Shown in pieces: positions 1 to 9,600 of a stretch of 64,000 nucleotides of DNA (positions are counted from its first letter, which is position 1; each line of letters begins with the position of its first letter). The DNA is from Actinomadura terrae (lineage in GTDB: Bacteria; Actinomycetota; Actinomycetes; Streptosporangiales; Streptosporangiaceae). The DNA is taken from positions 930,001-994,000 of the forward strand of contig NZ_JAICDG010000002.1 in NCBI RefSeq assembly GCF_022751215.1, given 5' to 3'. A program made the translations under genes and the position numbers. A model generated the notes under the pieces. It did no database searches and was not told the DNA's origin. It worked only from the letters and a program-made list of their open reading frames with translations.

Positions 1-2
1 AC

Positions 3-1199
3 GGACCGCGCCTCATCGACTTCGGCATCGCGCGCGGCGAGGACCAGACGCAGATCACCCAGACCGGCGTGTGGAACGGTACGCCGGGATATGTCGCGCC
101 CGAGGTCGTCCGCGAGCAGGAGCCCGTCCCCGCGTCGGACGTGTTCTCGCTGGCGGGCACCATCGCCTACGCCGCCACCGGGCGTCCGCCGTTCGGCGGC
201 GGGCGGATCGAGGCGATCCTGCACCGGACGTTGAGTGGCGACATCGACCTGGACGGCGCCGACCCGCGCGTCGCCGAACTCGTGGCGCTGTGCGCCGCGA
301 AGGACCCGGCCGACCGCGCCACCCTCGAACGGTTGCTCCAGCTCACCGCGCCCTACGGCACCCTCGCCACCGACCCCGCGTACCGGCGGCTGGTGGGCGT
401 GCTACCGCCGCTACCCTCTGGCGTGCCGGAGGCGGTCACGCTCGGGCTCGTTCCGCCCGGCCACACACGGGTGTCCGGCGGGCTGCTGAGTCATTCCCGC
501 GCCGTCATCATCTCGGCGGTCGCGGCGGTGGTCGCGGTCGTGCTGGCGGGTTCGCTCGCGGCGCGTTTCCTGATGGACGGCGGGGACTCCGGAACCGGCG
601 CGGGCGGCCCGCCCAGCGGGTCGCCGGAGCAGCGCCGGGGAGCGAGCACCCCGGCGGCGAAGGGCGGCACGTCAACCGCGCCGAACGGGACGGGCGCGAC
701 GGGTGCGACGGGTGCGACACGGTCGCCGGGTGGTCCTCCGCCGGACGTGATCCTCCTGAAGGAGCCGACCGACGAGTTCGACGCGGTCCGGTGGACGAAG
801 GCCAACTTCCAGTGCCAGCCTGCCGTCCGTCCCGAGGACATGCGGTACTCGAACGACCTCCAGACGTCCGCGCCGCGCCAACCGTACGCCGCGCCCACCG
901 TGGACCTCAGCATGCGGTTCAAGTACGCGCGGCCGTCCGGCTACTACGTGGCCGCCGAGATCCGCCCGCCCGCCGAGCAGCAGGGGAACGGCGTTACCGG
1001 AGTCGTCAGGAGCAAACCGCACCTGTACCCGAAGGGGGACGGTGACCTGACGCTCCACTATCCGGCCGATTTCAAGTGGCAGGGTTCCGGTAGCGAGGCG
1101 TATCCGCTGATGAAGGGCGACTGGACGGTCATCTGGTTGCACGTCCGCTCCAACGGCGACGCTTACTACCTGGGCTGCGACGGCTTCCCCGTACGCTGA
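3..1199 (+). CDS. Membrane Ser/Thr protein kinase, 5'-truncated by window edge
   Basis: The window opens inside the kinase catalytic domain: the frame reads LIDFGIARG (the Mg-binding DFG loop) and then GTPGYVAPEV, the activation-segment APE-type motif. About 398 residues are visible. The rest of the C-lobe is followed by one transmembrane segment (around nt 500-560, AVIISAVAAVVAVVLAGSL). A Gly/Pro/Thr-rich linker with a short GAT repeat leads to an extracellular domain of roughly 140 residues with two cysteines (FQCQP and LGCDG) that could form a disulfide. This is the PknB-like layout of cytoplasmic kinase, single TM and extracellular sensor, but no PASTA repeat is recognisable. The stop overlaps the 3' end of the convergent MFS gene by 71 bp. 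Substrate unknown. Confidence 0.9.
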   Translation, partial: GPRLIDFGIARGEDQTQITQTGVWNGTPGYVAPEVVREQEPVPASDVFSLAGTIAYAATGRPPFGGGRIEAILHRTLSGDIDLDGADPRVAELVALCAAKDPADRATLERLLQLTAPYGTLATDPAYRRLVGVLPPLPSGVPEAVTLGLVPPGHTRVSGGLLSHSRAVIISAVAAVVAVVLAGSLAARFLMDGGDSGTGAGGPPSGSPEQRRGASTPAAKGGTSTAPNGTGATGATGATRSPGGPPPDVILLKEPTDEFDAVRWTKANFQCQPAVRPEDMRYSNDLQTSAPRQPYAAPTVDLSMRFKYARPSGYYVAAEIRPPAEQQGNGVTGVVRSKPHLYPKGDGDLTLHYPADFKWQGSGSEAYPLMKGDWTVIWLHVRSNGDAYYLGCDGFPVR

Positions 1200-2397
1200 C
1201 CGCTGCGCGCTGCTCCCCGGGCATGCGGACGGCGGCCAGCAGGGCGACGGCGAGCAGGGCCAGGACGTACAGGCTCGTCCCGTCCCAGTGCCCGTTGTCG
1301 TAGGCGTAGCCCCCGGTGGTCCCGCCGATGCTGCTGCCGAGGTAGTAGGCGAACAGGTACAGGGCGGACGCCTGCGCGCGGGCGGACGCGGCGCGCCGTC
1401 CGATCCAGCCGCTCGCCACGGCGTGCGTCGCGAAGAACCCGACGGTGAAGACCAGCAGCCCGGCGCCGACGACCGGCAGGACGGGCGGCACCATCAGCGC
1501 CAGCCCCAGGGCCGCCAGCAGCAGCGCGCCGACCAGCACCTTGCGGCGTCCGGCCCGGTCGGCGAGGTGGCCCGCGCGGGCGGAGGCGACCGAGCCCGCG
1601 AGGTTCGTCACCGCGATCAGGCTCGCCACCGCCTGCGGGAGATGGAACGGTCCATCAAGGAGCCGGTAGGTAAGGAAGTTGTAGACGGTGACGAACCCGG
1701 CCATCGCGGTCATCGCGATCAGATACAGGCGCCGCAACCCGGGATCGGACAGGTGGGCGAGCAGCGGCCGGTACCCCACACGCGACCGGCGGAAAAAGCG
1801 CGACTGCGGAAGCAGCAACCAGAACGCGACCGTGAAAGCCACCGCGAGCACACCGGTGACGGCGAGCGCCCAACGCCATCCGGCGAAGCCCGCCACGACC
1901 CCGGGGACGAGGCGTCCGAGCACCCCGCCGATGCCGGTCCCGGCGACGTAGCGGCCCATCGCGCCGCCGAGGTGCGCGCCGTCCACCTCCTCGGCGAGGT
2001 AGGCCATCGCGACGGCGGGCACCCCGGCGAGCGCGAGCCCCTGGACGGTGCGGACGGCGGCGAGCTGCCCGAACGTCGAGCACACCGGCACCAGCAGCCC
2101 GACCAGCGCGGACGCGACGGACGAGACGATCATGACGCGGGTCCGCCCGAACCGTTCCGACAGTGAGCTGACCGGGATCACCGCGAGCGCCAGCGCGCCC
2201 GTGGACAGCGACACGAGGAGGCTGGCCCGCGCCGGGGAGACGTCGAACCCCTTCGAGAGTTCCGGCAGCAGCGCCTGCGTGCAGTAGAGCGACATGAACG
2301 TGGTGAGCCCGGCCGCGAACAGGGCGAGGTTGACGCGGCGCAGGCCGGGGGAGCCGGGGCGGTGGCGCGCGAGGGCCTCCGGAGGGGCGAGGGTCAT
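1129..2397 (-). CDS. MFS efflux transporter (YnfM/AraJ-like)
   Basis: A 422-residue major facilitator with about 12 hydrophobic segments. The conserved cytoplasmic loop 2-3 motif is visible as SERFGRTRV, and a second copy after TM8 as LADRAGRRK. The N-terminal TM (VNLALFAAGLTTFMSLYCTQALLPEL) is typical of the AraJ/YnfM drug/sugar efflux subfamily. I chose the ATG at 2397; an in-frame GTG at 2451 would add 18 polar residues that overlap the divergent promoter region. The gene is divergent from a LysR regulator, the same arrangement as ynfM/ynfL in E. coli, which suggests the LysR protein controls it. The last ~20 residues (Arg/Ser-rich) are encoded antisense to the 3' end of the upstream kinase. 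Confidence 0.88.
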   Translation of the reverse strand: MTLAPPEALARHRPGSPGLRRVNLALFAAGLTTFMSLYCTQALLPELSKGFDVSPARASLLVSLSTGALALAVIPVSSLSERFGRTRVMIVSSVASALVGLLVPVCSTFGQLAAVRTVQGLALAGVPAVAMAYLAEEVDGAHLGGAMGRYVAGTGIGGVLGRLVPGVVAGFAGWRWALAVTGVLAVAFTVAFWLLLPQSRFFRRSRVGYRPLLAHLSDPGLRRLYLIAMTAMAGFVTVYNFLTYRLLDGPFHLPQAVASLIAVTNLAGSVASARAGHLADRAGRRKVLVGALLLAALGLALMVPPVLPVVGAGLLVFTVGFFATHAVASGWIGRRAASARAQASALYLFAYYLGSSIGGTTGGYAYDNGHWDGTSLYVLALLAVALLAAVRMPGEQRAAVSVRGSRRSPGSKRRRWSGRATR

Positions 2398-2453
2398 GGG
2401 ATACAGCGTCAACGCGAAAGAGTCATGCGTCCAATGAAAGTTTGCTTCCACAT

Positions 2454-2469
2454 TGATGCGCGTACATCA
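2454..2469. promoter_or_regulatory. Candidate LysR operator (TGATG-N6-CATCA)
   Basis: Inverted repeat TGATG (2454-2458) / CATCA (2465-2469) in the 71-bp gap between the divergent MFS and LysR starts. It fits the T-N11-A pattern of LysR-type sites (T2454, A2466) and runs into the regulator's own ATG, as autoregulatory sites often do. Short arms, so only a candidate. Confidence 0.35.
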
Positions 2470-3368
2470 TGAATGCCATGGATCTGGTGACGGTGCGGTG
2501 GTTCCTCGCCGTCGCGGAACTCGGGCATGTGACGAACGCCGCGACGGAACTGCGCGTCTCGCAGCCCGGCCTGTCCCGCGCGATCGCCCGGCTGGAGCGC
2601 GAGCTGGGCGTCCCGCTGTTCGACCGGGCGGGACGCGGCGTCGTCCTCAGCCGCTACGGGGAGGTGTTCGCCGAGCACGCCCGCCGCCTCGTCGCCGAGG
2701 AGGAACAGGCCCGCCGCGCGCTCGCGCAGGCCGCCGACCCCGACCGCGGCGAGGTGTCGCTGGCCTTCCTGCACACCCAGGGCCCGTCCTTCGTCCCCGA
2801 TCTGATCCGCCGCTACCGGCTCGACCACCCCGGCGTGACGTTCCGGCTCAGCGAGGGCCGCTCCGAGCGCATCCTCGGAATGATCCTGGACGGGAGCGCC
2901 GACCTCGCCATCACGAGCCCATGCCCGGACGACGCGTCCCTCGTCTGGCACCCGCTCGTCGTCGAACGCCTCCAACTCGCGGTGCCCGCGTCCCACCGTC
3001 TGGCGGGCCGCCGCCGCGCCACCGTGCGCGACGTCCTCGACGAGCCGTTCGTGGCGTTCCTCAAGGGCGCCGGCCTGCGCGTGATCGCGGAGGAGCTCTT
3101 CCGGCTCGCCGGCGCCCGGCCGAAGATCGCGTTCGAGGGCGAGGAGACCTCGACGGTCCGGGGCCTGGTCGCCGCCGGTCTCGGCGTCGCGGTCGTGGCG
3201 CCGCTCCGCCCGGACGAGGAGGTCCCCGGCGTCCGGCACATCACGCTCTCCGAACCCGCCGCCGTCCGGACGATCGGCCTCGCCTGGGCGAAGGCCCGCA
3301 CCCGCCCCCCGGCCGTCGAGGGCTTCCGCAGATTCGTGACAGGCGGAGATCACCCGCCGATACAGTGA
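2469..3368 (+). CDS. LysR-family transcriptional regulator
   Basis: A 299-residue protein. The N-terminal winged helix is clear: RWFLAVAELGHVTNAATELRV, the recognition helix SQPGLSRAIARLE, then ELGVPLFDRAGRGV. A periplasmic-binding-protein-like effector domain occupies roughly residues 90-295. Length is normal for the family. The ATG at 2469 (or 2478) lies 71 bp from the divergent MFS start, so the likely role is effector-dependent control of that transporter plus autorepression. The downstream short-chain dehydrogenase begins 16 bp after the stop on the same strand and may be co-transcribed. The effector cannot be predicted. Confidence 0.93.
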   Translation: MNAMDLVTVRWFLAVAELGHVTNAATELRVSQPGLSRAIARLERELGVPLFDRAGRGVVLSRYGEVFAEHARRLVAEEEQARRALAQAADPDRGEVSLAFLHTQGPSFVPDLIRRYRLDHPGVTFRLSEGRSERILGMILDGSADLAITSPCPDDASLVWHPLVVERLQLAVPASHRLAGRRRATVRDVLDEPFVAFLKGAGLRVIAEELFRLAGARPKIAFEGEETSTVRGLVAAGLGVAVVAPLRPDEEVPGVRHITLSEPAAVRTIGLAWAKARTRPPAVEGFRRFVTGGDHPPIQ

Positions 3369-3383
3369 TCGCGAGGGGGGCGA

Positions 3384-4151
3384 ATGCACACGGGCCTACA
3401 GGGGAAAACCGCGCTGGTCACCGGGGCATCTCGGGGAATCGGTAAAGCAATCGCGACCGCGCTCGCCGCTGAGGGCGCGTCCGTCGTCCTGTCGTCCCGC
3501 AAACAGGAGGCACTGGACGAGGCGGCCCGCGAGATCCGCGCCGCGCATCCCGGCGCCCGCGTCCTCGCCAAGGCCGCCCACGTCGCCCACCGCGACGAGG
3601 CCGAGGCCTGCGTGAACGCCGCGATCACCGAGTTCGGCGGCCTGGACGTCCTGGTCAACAACGCCGGAACGAACCCCTACTACGGCCCGATGGCCGACAT
3701 CGACCCGGCCGCCGCCGCGAAGACCGTCGAGGTCAACCAGTTCGCGCTCGTCCAATGGACCCAATTGGCCTGGCGCGCGTCCATGCGCGAGAACGGCGGC
3801 GCCATCGTCAACATCGCCTCCGTCGGCGGCATGGTGACCGAGCACGGCATCGGCTACTACAACGCCACCAAGGCCGCGGTCATCCACCTCACCCGCCAGT
3901 TCGCGATGGAACTCGCCCCCGCCGTCCGCGTCAACTGCATAGCCCCCGGCCTCATCAAAACAACCCTCGCCCGCGCCCTCTGGGAAAACAAAGAAGACCA
4001 GATAGCCGCCTCAACCCCGCTAGGGCGCATCGGCCAACCCGAAGACATAGCGAACGCCGCCCTCTTCCTGGCAGGCGAAACCGCGTCCTGGATGACCGGC
4101 CAAACGCTGGTGATAGACGGCGGCACCACAATCCGCCCCACCCTCATCTGA
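3384..4151 (+). CDS. Short-chain dehydrogenase/reductase (FabG-like SDR)
   Basis: A 255-residue classical SDR, NAD(P)-dependent. The Rossmann glycine motif TGASRGIG is at about residues 14-21, the NNAG motif follows near residue 91, and the catalytic Ser (NIASVGG) and YxxxK (YNATK) are all present, so the enzyme should be active. The SSRKQ stretch after beta-2 carries basic residues, which favours NADPH. The C-terminal end has the FLAGETASWMTGQTL pattern common in 3-oxoacyl-ACP reductase-like SDRs. The substrate is not predictable. It follows the LysR gene by 16 bp. Codon use in the last 200 bp is noticeably richer in A (ATA, AAA) than in the neighbours. Confidence 0.92.
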   Translation: MHTGLQGKTALVTGASRGIGKAIATALAAEGASVVLSSRKQEALDEAAREIRAAHPGARVLAKAAHVAHRDEAEACVNAAITEFGGLDVLVNNAGTNPYYGPMADIDPAAAAKTVEVNQFALVQWTQLAWRASMRENGGAIVNIASVGGMVTEHGIGYYNATKAAVIHLTRQFAMELAPAVRVNCIAPGLIKTTLARALWENKEDQIAASTPLGRIGQPEDIANAALFLAGETASWMTGQTLVIDGGTTIRPTLI

Positions 4152-4291
4152 CCCCGGCATCGCGGGGTGTGCCGCCCGCCTCCAGCGGGACGAAGGCGGG
4201 GGAGAGTTCGGGGGCGGAGGTTTGCGGGTTGGGGCAGCGGGGAGGGTGGGGCAGATCCGATCCCGAACGAACGAGACGTGAGGAGCTGATC

Positions 4292-4582
4292 GTGCTCACG
4301 CTGACCAGCGGTGCCGTCCAGGTCATACGTACCGTCACCGCCAACCCCGAACTCCCGCCGGACACCGGGATCCGCATCGAGTCAGGGACCGATGGTTCGG
4401 ACGCGCTGCGCCTCTCGGTGGCGCCCGCCCCCGAGGCGGGCGACCAGGTCGTCGAAGAGGAGGGCGCGAAGGTCTATCTGGAACCGGCCGTCGCCGTGAT
4501 GCTCGACGACAAGAAGCTCGACGCCCAGGTCGATCCGCAGGGGGATGTGGCCTTCACCATCGCGGAGGGCACCGAGATCTGA
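4292..4582 (+). CDS. HesB/IscA-like fold protein lacking cysteines
   Basis: A 96-residue protein starting at GTG 4292, with AGGAG (4281-4285) at good spacing. The sequence LTLTSGAVQVIRTV, the acidic middle (VVEEEGAKVYLEP) and the final FTIAEG resemble the short actinobacterial proteins annotated as HesB-like or 'Fe-S cluster assembly'. True IscA proteins bind Fe-S with three cysteines (one internal, CGC near the C-terminus); this protein contains no cysteine at all, so it cannot coordinate a cluster in that way. It probably keeps the fold for another, unknown function. Two strong hairpins follow the stop. Confidence 0.72.
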   Translation: MLTLTSGAVQVIRTVTANPELPPDTGIRIESGTDGSDALRLSVAPAPEAGDQVVEEEGAKVYLEPAVAVMLDDKKLDAQVDPQGDVAFTIAEGTEI

Positions 4583-4586
4583 GCCG

Positions 4587-4615
4587 CGTCCTGGTCGCCC
4601 CGTTCGACCAGGACG
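4587..4615 (+). terminator. Hairpin after HesB-like gene
   Basis: Perfect 11-bp stem CGTCCTGGTCG (4587-4597) / CGACCAGGACG (4605-4615) with a 7-nt loop, starting 5 nt after the HesB-like stop. No T-run follows, as is usual for GC-rich actinomycete terminators. Confidence 0.65.
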
Positions 4616-4620
4616 GAGGT

Positions 4621-4661
4621 GAGACCGGGGCGCCGATCGCGCGGGTCGGCGTCCCGGTCTC
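4621..4661. terminator. Strong bidirectional hairpin between convergent genes
   Basis: A stem of about 16 bp (4621-4636 with 4646-4661; one G-T pair) with a 9-nt loop. It ends directly against the stop codon of the convergent small membrane-protein gene and sits 6 nt after the preceding hairpin, so it can terminate transcription from both sides. Confidence 0.65.
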
Positions 4662-4802
4662 TCATTCAACGGCCAGCACGACCGCGACGATCGCGAACAC
4701 GAACGCGGCCGTGGTGAGGACCAGGAACGCGCCGACGACGGCGCAGGCCAGGCCGCGCGGCTGGTCGTGCCAGTTCCTGCGGCGCTCTTCCGGGGAGGTC
4801 AC
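4662..4802 (-). CDS. Small single-pass membrane protein (46 aa)
   Basis: GTG start at 4802. The 46-residue product begins with a charged, cytoplasmic stretch (SPEERRRNWHDQPRG) and continues into one hydrophobic helix rich in Ala and Val that ends in VLAVE. The Arg/His-rich head in front of a single TM suggests N-in topology. The gene abuts a strong bidirectional hairpin at its 3' end, which supports its being a real transcription unit. It is divergent from the metallo-hydrolase at 4833 with only 30 bp between starts. No function recognised. Confidence 0.6.
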   Translation of the reverse strand: MTSPEERRRNWHDQPRGLACAVVGAFLVLTTAAFVFAIVAVVLAVE

Positions 4803-4832
4803 GGCACCAGTGTGGCACCGTGAAAAGATCGG

Positions 4833-5486
4833 ATGATGCGTCTCACCAAGCTCGGCCACGCCTGCGTCCAGATCACCCGGGACGACCGGACGATCATCAT
4901 CGACCCCGGGTCGTTCAGCGGCGCCGCCGGCGCGCTCGCCGCGTCCGACGCCGTCCTGATCACGCATGAGCACTTCGACCACTTCGACGCCGACGGCCTG
5001 CGCGCAGCCATGGCGCAGCGTCCCGCGTTGGAGGTGTGGACGTCCCGGGTCGTCGCGGAGAGCCTCGCGGACCTCGGTGGGCGTGTGCACCAGGTCGGGC
5101 ATGGGGACGCGGTCACGATCGCCGGTTTCGACGTCCATGTGTATGGCGAGGAGCACGAGATCCTCCATCCGGACGTCCCGCCCATCCCGAACGTGGGTTT
5201 CCTCGTGGACGGGGAGGTCTTCCACCCCGGGGACGCGCTCACCGTGCCGGCGGAGCCGGTTCCGACGCTGTGCCTGCCGGGCAACGCGCCGTGGATGAAG
5301 ATTCCGGAGCTGTACTCGTATGCGCGGGCGGTGCGTCCCGAGCGGGCGTTCGTGGTGCATGACGGGCTGCTGAACGACGTCGGGCTCATGGTCATGGAGA
5401 AGCACGTCGGCGCGGCGGGCGAGGAACTGGGCAAGGACTTCCGCCGGTTGGAGCCGGGCGAGTCCGTCGAGCTGGGCGCGGCATGA
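4833..5486 (+). CDS. Metallo-beta-lactamase-fold hydrolase (UlaG-like)
   Basis: A 217-residue MBL-fold protein. The metal-binding HxHxDH motif is intact at residues 45-50 (HEHFDH). Further metal ligands fit with GHPGD-like positions: FHPGDALT for the second-metal Asp and VVHDG near the C-terminus for the last His. The opening LTKLGHACVQI and IIIDPG are typical of the compact UlaG/YtnP-like branch that cleaves phosphodiester or lactone bonds. The start could be ATG 4833 or ATG 4836. The stop overlaps the HAD gene by 4 nt (ATGA), so the two are translationally coupled. The substrate is not predictable. Confidence 0.88.
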   Translation: MMRLTKLGHACVQITRDDRTIIIDPGSFSGAAGALAASDAVLITHEHFDHFDADGLRAAMAQRPALEVWTSRVVAESLADLGGRVHQVGHGDAVTIAGFDVHVYGEEHEILHPDVPPIPNVGFLVDGEVFHPGDALTVPAEPVPTLCLPGNAPWMKIPELYSYARAVRPERAFVVHDGLLNDVGLMVMEKHVGAAGEELGKDFRRLEPGESVELGAA

Positions 5487-6142
5487 CCGCCGTCCGGGCC
5501 GTCTTCTTCGACATCGGCGAGACGCTCATCGACGAGGGCGAGATCTACGGCCGCTGGGCCGACTGGATCGGCGTTCCGCGGCACACCTTTCTCACCAAGT
5601 TGGGCGCGCTGCTGGCGACCGGCGGCGACCAGATGGACCTGTTCCAGCACTTCCGTCCGGGATTCGACCTTGAGGTGGAGGAGAAGCGGCGCGCCGAGGC
5701 GGGCGTGCCGAACGGATTCGGGCCGGACGATCTCTATCCGGACGCGCGGGCATGCCTGGCGGCGCTCCACGACCAAGGCCTCTACATCGGGATCGCGGGC
5801 AACCAGCCGGTGGAGGCCGGCGAGCGGATGGCGGCGCTCGGCCTCGCCGCCGACGCCATCGGGATCTCGGACGTGTGGGGCGTCGCGAAACCGTCCCAGC
5901 AGTTCTTCGAGCGCTGCGCCCGGCTCGCAGGCGTGCCCCCCGAACACGTCCTTTATGTAGGGGACCGAATCGACAACGACGTCAGGCCCGCGGTGGCATA
6001 CGGGATGCAAGCGGCCTTCCTGCGGCGCGGCCCATGGGGGCACATCCAGAAGGACGACGCCGCCCTGAGCGAATGCCTGTTCGTCCTGGACGGTCTGGAC
6101 GTCCTCCCAGGGCTGGTCGCGCGGCACAACGCCACCCCCTAA
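5483..6142 (+). CDS. HAD-superfamily hydrolase
   Basis: A 219-residue haloacid-dehalogenase-like protein. Motif I is FFDIGETL with the nucleophilic Asp10; the usual second Asp of DxD is Gly, a variant seen in many actinobacterial HAD proteins and one that could reduce phosphatase activity. Motif II (GIAGNQ), a Lys in VAKPSQQFF (motif III) and the metal-binding acidic motif IV (YVGDRIDNDV) follow. The cap insertion after motif I is helical (C1 type). It overlaps the MBL gene by 4 nt, so the pair probably acts on related phosphorylated or ester substrates. Substrate unknown. Confidence 0.87.
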   Translation: MTAVRAVFFDIGETLIDEGEIYGRWADWIGVPRHTFLTKLGALLATGGDQMDLFQHFRPGFDLEVEEKRRAEAGVPNGFGPDDLYPDARACLAALHDQGLYIGIAGNQPVEAGERMAALGLAADAIGISDVWGVAKPSQQFFERCARLAGVPPEHVLYVGDRIDNDVRPAVAYGMQAAFLRRGPWGHIQKDDAALSECLFVLDGLDVLPGLVARHNATP

Positions 6143-6293
6143 GGGTGATCCCCTAATTCGGGAGTATGGCGCTGAACAGGCCGAATGGTCGATGTGGCCG
6201 GGGGCGTCCGGTTCGTAGCGTGGGGTATGTGGCCATCGCGGCCACGGCCGCCGGACAAGCGGCCGACCACCATCGAATCGGGGAGAGAAGCTC

Positions 6294-6497
6294 ATGAACG
6301 GCCTTTACCGTCCGCGCCACGGCAGGATCATCGCCGGTGTCTGCGCCGGTCTGGCTCAGCGGTTCGGCATGGCGCCCTGGACGGTCCGGCTGCTGGCCCT
6401 GCTGTCCTGTCTGCTGCCCGGACCGCAGTTCGTCGTCTACCTCGTCCTGTGGGTGATGCTGCCCAGCGAGGACCGCTACGTCGCCCGCACGCACTAA
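6294..6497 (+). CDS. PspC-domain small membrane protein
   Basis: A 67-residue protein that is essentially one PspC domain: YRPRHGRIIAGVCAGLAQRFG followed by a hydrophobic hairpin (VRLLALLSCLLPGPQFVVYLVLWVMLP). PspC proteins sit in the cytoplasmic membrane and take part in envelope-stress sensing. The ATG at 6294 follows a GGGGAGAG ribosome site. Single-domain PspC proteins of this size are common in actinomycetes. The gene stands alone, with 120 bp before the helicase-like gene. Confidence 0.88.
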   Translation: MNGLYRPRHGRIIAGVCAGLAQRFGMAPWTVRLLALLSCLLPGPQFVVYLVLWVMLPSEDRYVARTH

Positions 6498-6620
6498 GCC
6501 ACGCGCCAGGCCCCCCGCGCGAGCCGCCGCACCGCATGATCATTGGAGGCTCTTGGCCCGGCCCCCCGCTGGGTGTTAGATCGTGGCACACCGTTCCCCA
6601 GTGGGAGGGAAGGAGCCGCG

Positions 6621-9600
6621 GTGCCGGACGAGGGCCCGGGTATGACGGACGAGGGCCCGGAGGCGGGTGCCGAGCGGGCGGCCCGCCTGCTCGGATACCT
6701 GCGCGACCTGGCGCGGGCGCGGCTGCGGCCCGCCCGCGAGCTGGCCGAGCACGACCAGGTGCACTGGCTCGCCGAGCTGCCCGGCGACGTCTATGTGGAG
6801 GTCGACGCCGGGCCCGGCGACGTGCTGTTCAGCGTGCCGGTCATTCCGCTGACGCCCCCGGCGGTGCTGGAGGAGTTCGACGGCTGGCTCGGCCTGCGGC
6901 ACTGGTACCGCGTCCTGCGCGACCTGGCCGAGCAGGAGCCGGGGCGCGGCCAGGAGGTCGTGCTCGCGACCGGGCTGCTCTCCTGGGGGCCCGACGGCGG
7001 CGACCCGGTCCACGATCATCTGCTGAACACCCCGGTCCGGGTCGTGGTGGACGGGCGGACCGAGCGCGTCGACGTCGTCCTCGCCGGTCCCGCGACGATC
7101 CGCGACCGCGAGCTGCTCGCCGGGCACGACGGGAAGGCCGGGTGGGTGTGGGACGCGGTGCAGGCCGGGCAGGGCTTCGGGCTCAACGCCTCGGTCGGCG
7201 ACGTCCTGCGGAAGTGGTGCGCGGAGACGTTCCCGGACCCGGTCGACTACCGGGAGGACTGGCCGCCCGGACCGGACGGGCCGCTGCCGCCGTCGCCGCG
7301 GCTGCGGCTCGCGCCCGCGCTGGTCGTCCGCCCGCCGGGCCGGGGCGCCGTCGCCGACTACCACGCGCGGATGATCGGGATGCTGGCGAGCGGGACCCCG
7401 GTCCCGGGCGGCCTCGCCCGGTTCATCGCGCGCGGCGGCGGGCAGCTCGTCAAGCACGTCGAGGAGGCGGACCCGGATACGGTCCGGGACTTCCTCGCGG
7501 GGGTCCTGGTCCTCGGCATGCGGGTGCTGGTCGCCACGTCCGGCGCGACCGCGTCGGGCGCGCTGCGCGCCGCGCTCCCGCCGGGGCTCGCGGCCCTCAC
7601 GGCCGCCGACCCGGCCGCCGCTGGCCAGGTCGCGGAGGCGATCCGCAACAAGACCGGCCCCAAAGCGGATCAGGAGGCGCTCGCCGAGCGGGAGGCGGTC
7701 ACCGAGCGCGAGGTCGCCGGGCTGCGCGAGCGGCTGAGGGAGGCGGAGGCGACCGGTGCGACCGATCTCGGCTCCGGCTACCGGGGCGGGCGCGGCGAGC
7801 TGGCGCGGCGGCTGCGCGCCGAGGCGTCCGAGCTGTCGTGGATGCCGGTCCGGGCGGAGCTGCCGCCGGTGCCGCCGATCTCCCGCGCCGAGGCGTCCGA
7901 GCTGATCGTGCTGCTCGCGGAGGAGACGCCCGAGCGCAAGGCCCGCACCGTGCAGCGGGACGTGGACCCCGGCGCGCTGCCGAGCCCCGCCTACGTCCGG
8001 ACGCTGTTCGAGGCGGAGGCGGCGGCCGCCGAGCGCGCGGCGCGCTCGGAGACCGACCTGTCGCGGCGGCTGCGCGGCCTGGACGTCGCGCTCCTCGCCC
8101 GCCTCGACGCCGCCGCCTCGGTCGTCGACGCCGCGCTCGGCGATCTCGGGCTGGGCGGGCATCCGGGCGGCTGGAACCCCGCCGACCTGGCCGTCCTCGC
8201 GTTCGGCGACGCGCTCGCCCAGCACCGCCCGCTCGTCTGGACACGGGTCGCGGAGATGGCGAACCGCGCGCAGTGGGCCGGCCGCGCGGTCGCGGGCATG
8301 GCCGGGCACCGGATCGAGCTGCCGCCCGAAGCGCACCTGCGCAAGCTCGCGACCATGGCCCAGGACCTGCGCGGATACCTCGCCGACGGCGGCAGCCTGC
8401 GGCGCGGCCCGCTGCGTCCGGCGGTGCAGCGGCAGGCCGAGCCGCTGCTGACCGGCGCGACCGTGGACGGCGCCGCGCCCACCACCCCGGAGCTGCTCGA
8501 CCTCGTGTTCACCGAGGTCATGGTGCGGATGACCTGCCAGGAGCTCCAGTACGTGTGGGAGGCCGCCGGGATCTCCTTCCCCGCCGACCCGCCGCTCGCC
8601 GACCGCGTCGCCCGCTTCGTCCGGGCGCACGCGCGGCTGGCCCGCGTCCGGGAGGCGATTCCGTCGGTGAACGAGACCGCCGACCTCCTCGGGCACGCGT
8701 CCGTGACGATCCCGTTGAGCCATCCGATGCAGTGGCACGCGTACGTGTCCGCGTTGCGGAGCGCGATGGAGGGCCTCGCCGTCAACCGCGCCCGCGCCGA
8801 CCTCGACGCGCTCCGCGACTCCATCGGACCGGTGGACGGCGACGACCCGCCCGAGTTGGCCGACGCGCTCGCCGCCATCGACGACCGCGACGCCGCCGCC
8901 TACGGCCGCGCCCTCGGCGCGCTCGCCGAGGGACGGCACGAGCGGGCGTTGCAGATCCGCTGCGAGGAGCTGCTGAAACGCGTCCGCGCGGGCCATCCCG
9001 ACCTCGCGAACCTGCTGGTCGCGACCGACGGCGACGCGAGCTGGCAGGCCCGCGCCGAGCGCTGGGACGAGGCGTGGGCCTGGGCGCGGGCGTCGGCGCG
9101 GCTCGCCGAGACCGTCCCGTCCCCGGCCGAGGAACGGCTGCGCGCCGACCTCGCCGAGGCCGAGGACCGCCTCCGCACCGCCAAGGACGAGCTGGCGTCC
9201 GCCCGCGCGTGGGCGGCGGTCCGGCCGTCCCGGTCGAGCGACCCGGCCGAGATCGTGCCGGCCTGGATCCTGCCGCTGTGGCGCATCCCCGACGCGCTCC
9301 CGCCGCGTCCCGGCTCGTTCGACGTCGTGATCGTGGACGGGGAGCACGGCGCGGGCGCCGAGGCCCTGTTCCTGCTCTGGCTCGCCCCCCGGATCATCCT
9401 CGTCGGCCCCTCGGGTCCGGAGCTTCCCCTCCCGGACGGGCCCGTCCCGGCGACCCCGCTCCCGGACGTCCTGGAGGGCAGGATCACGCCCACGACCCCG
9501 CTCTTCGAGGCCCTGACCTCCGAACCCGACAAACCTGAACGCCTGCGAGCCGCCGCCCCGGAACCCGAACCGGCACCGCCACCGGCCCCGGAGCCGACCC

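Noticed and set aside
2398..2451. Longer start (GTG 2451) for the MFS transporter
   Set aside because: It adds a polar 18-residue leader that is absent from the family and lies in the divergent promoter region; ATG 2397 is preferred.
6185..9538. A 1117-codon plus-strand frame overlapping the helicase-like gene, and a 923-codon minus-strand frame
   Set aside because: Both are Arg/Gly/Pro/Ala-rich out-of-frame shadows; the frame ending at 9851 has the ribosome site, normal composition and recognisable helicase blocks.
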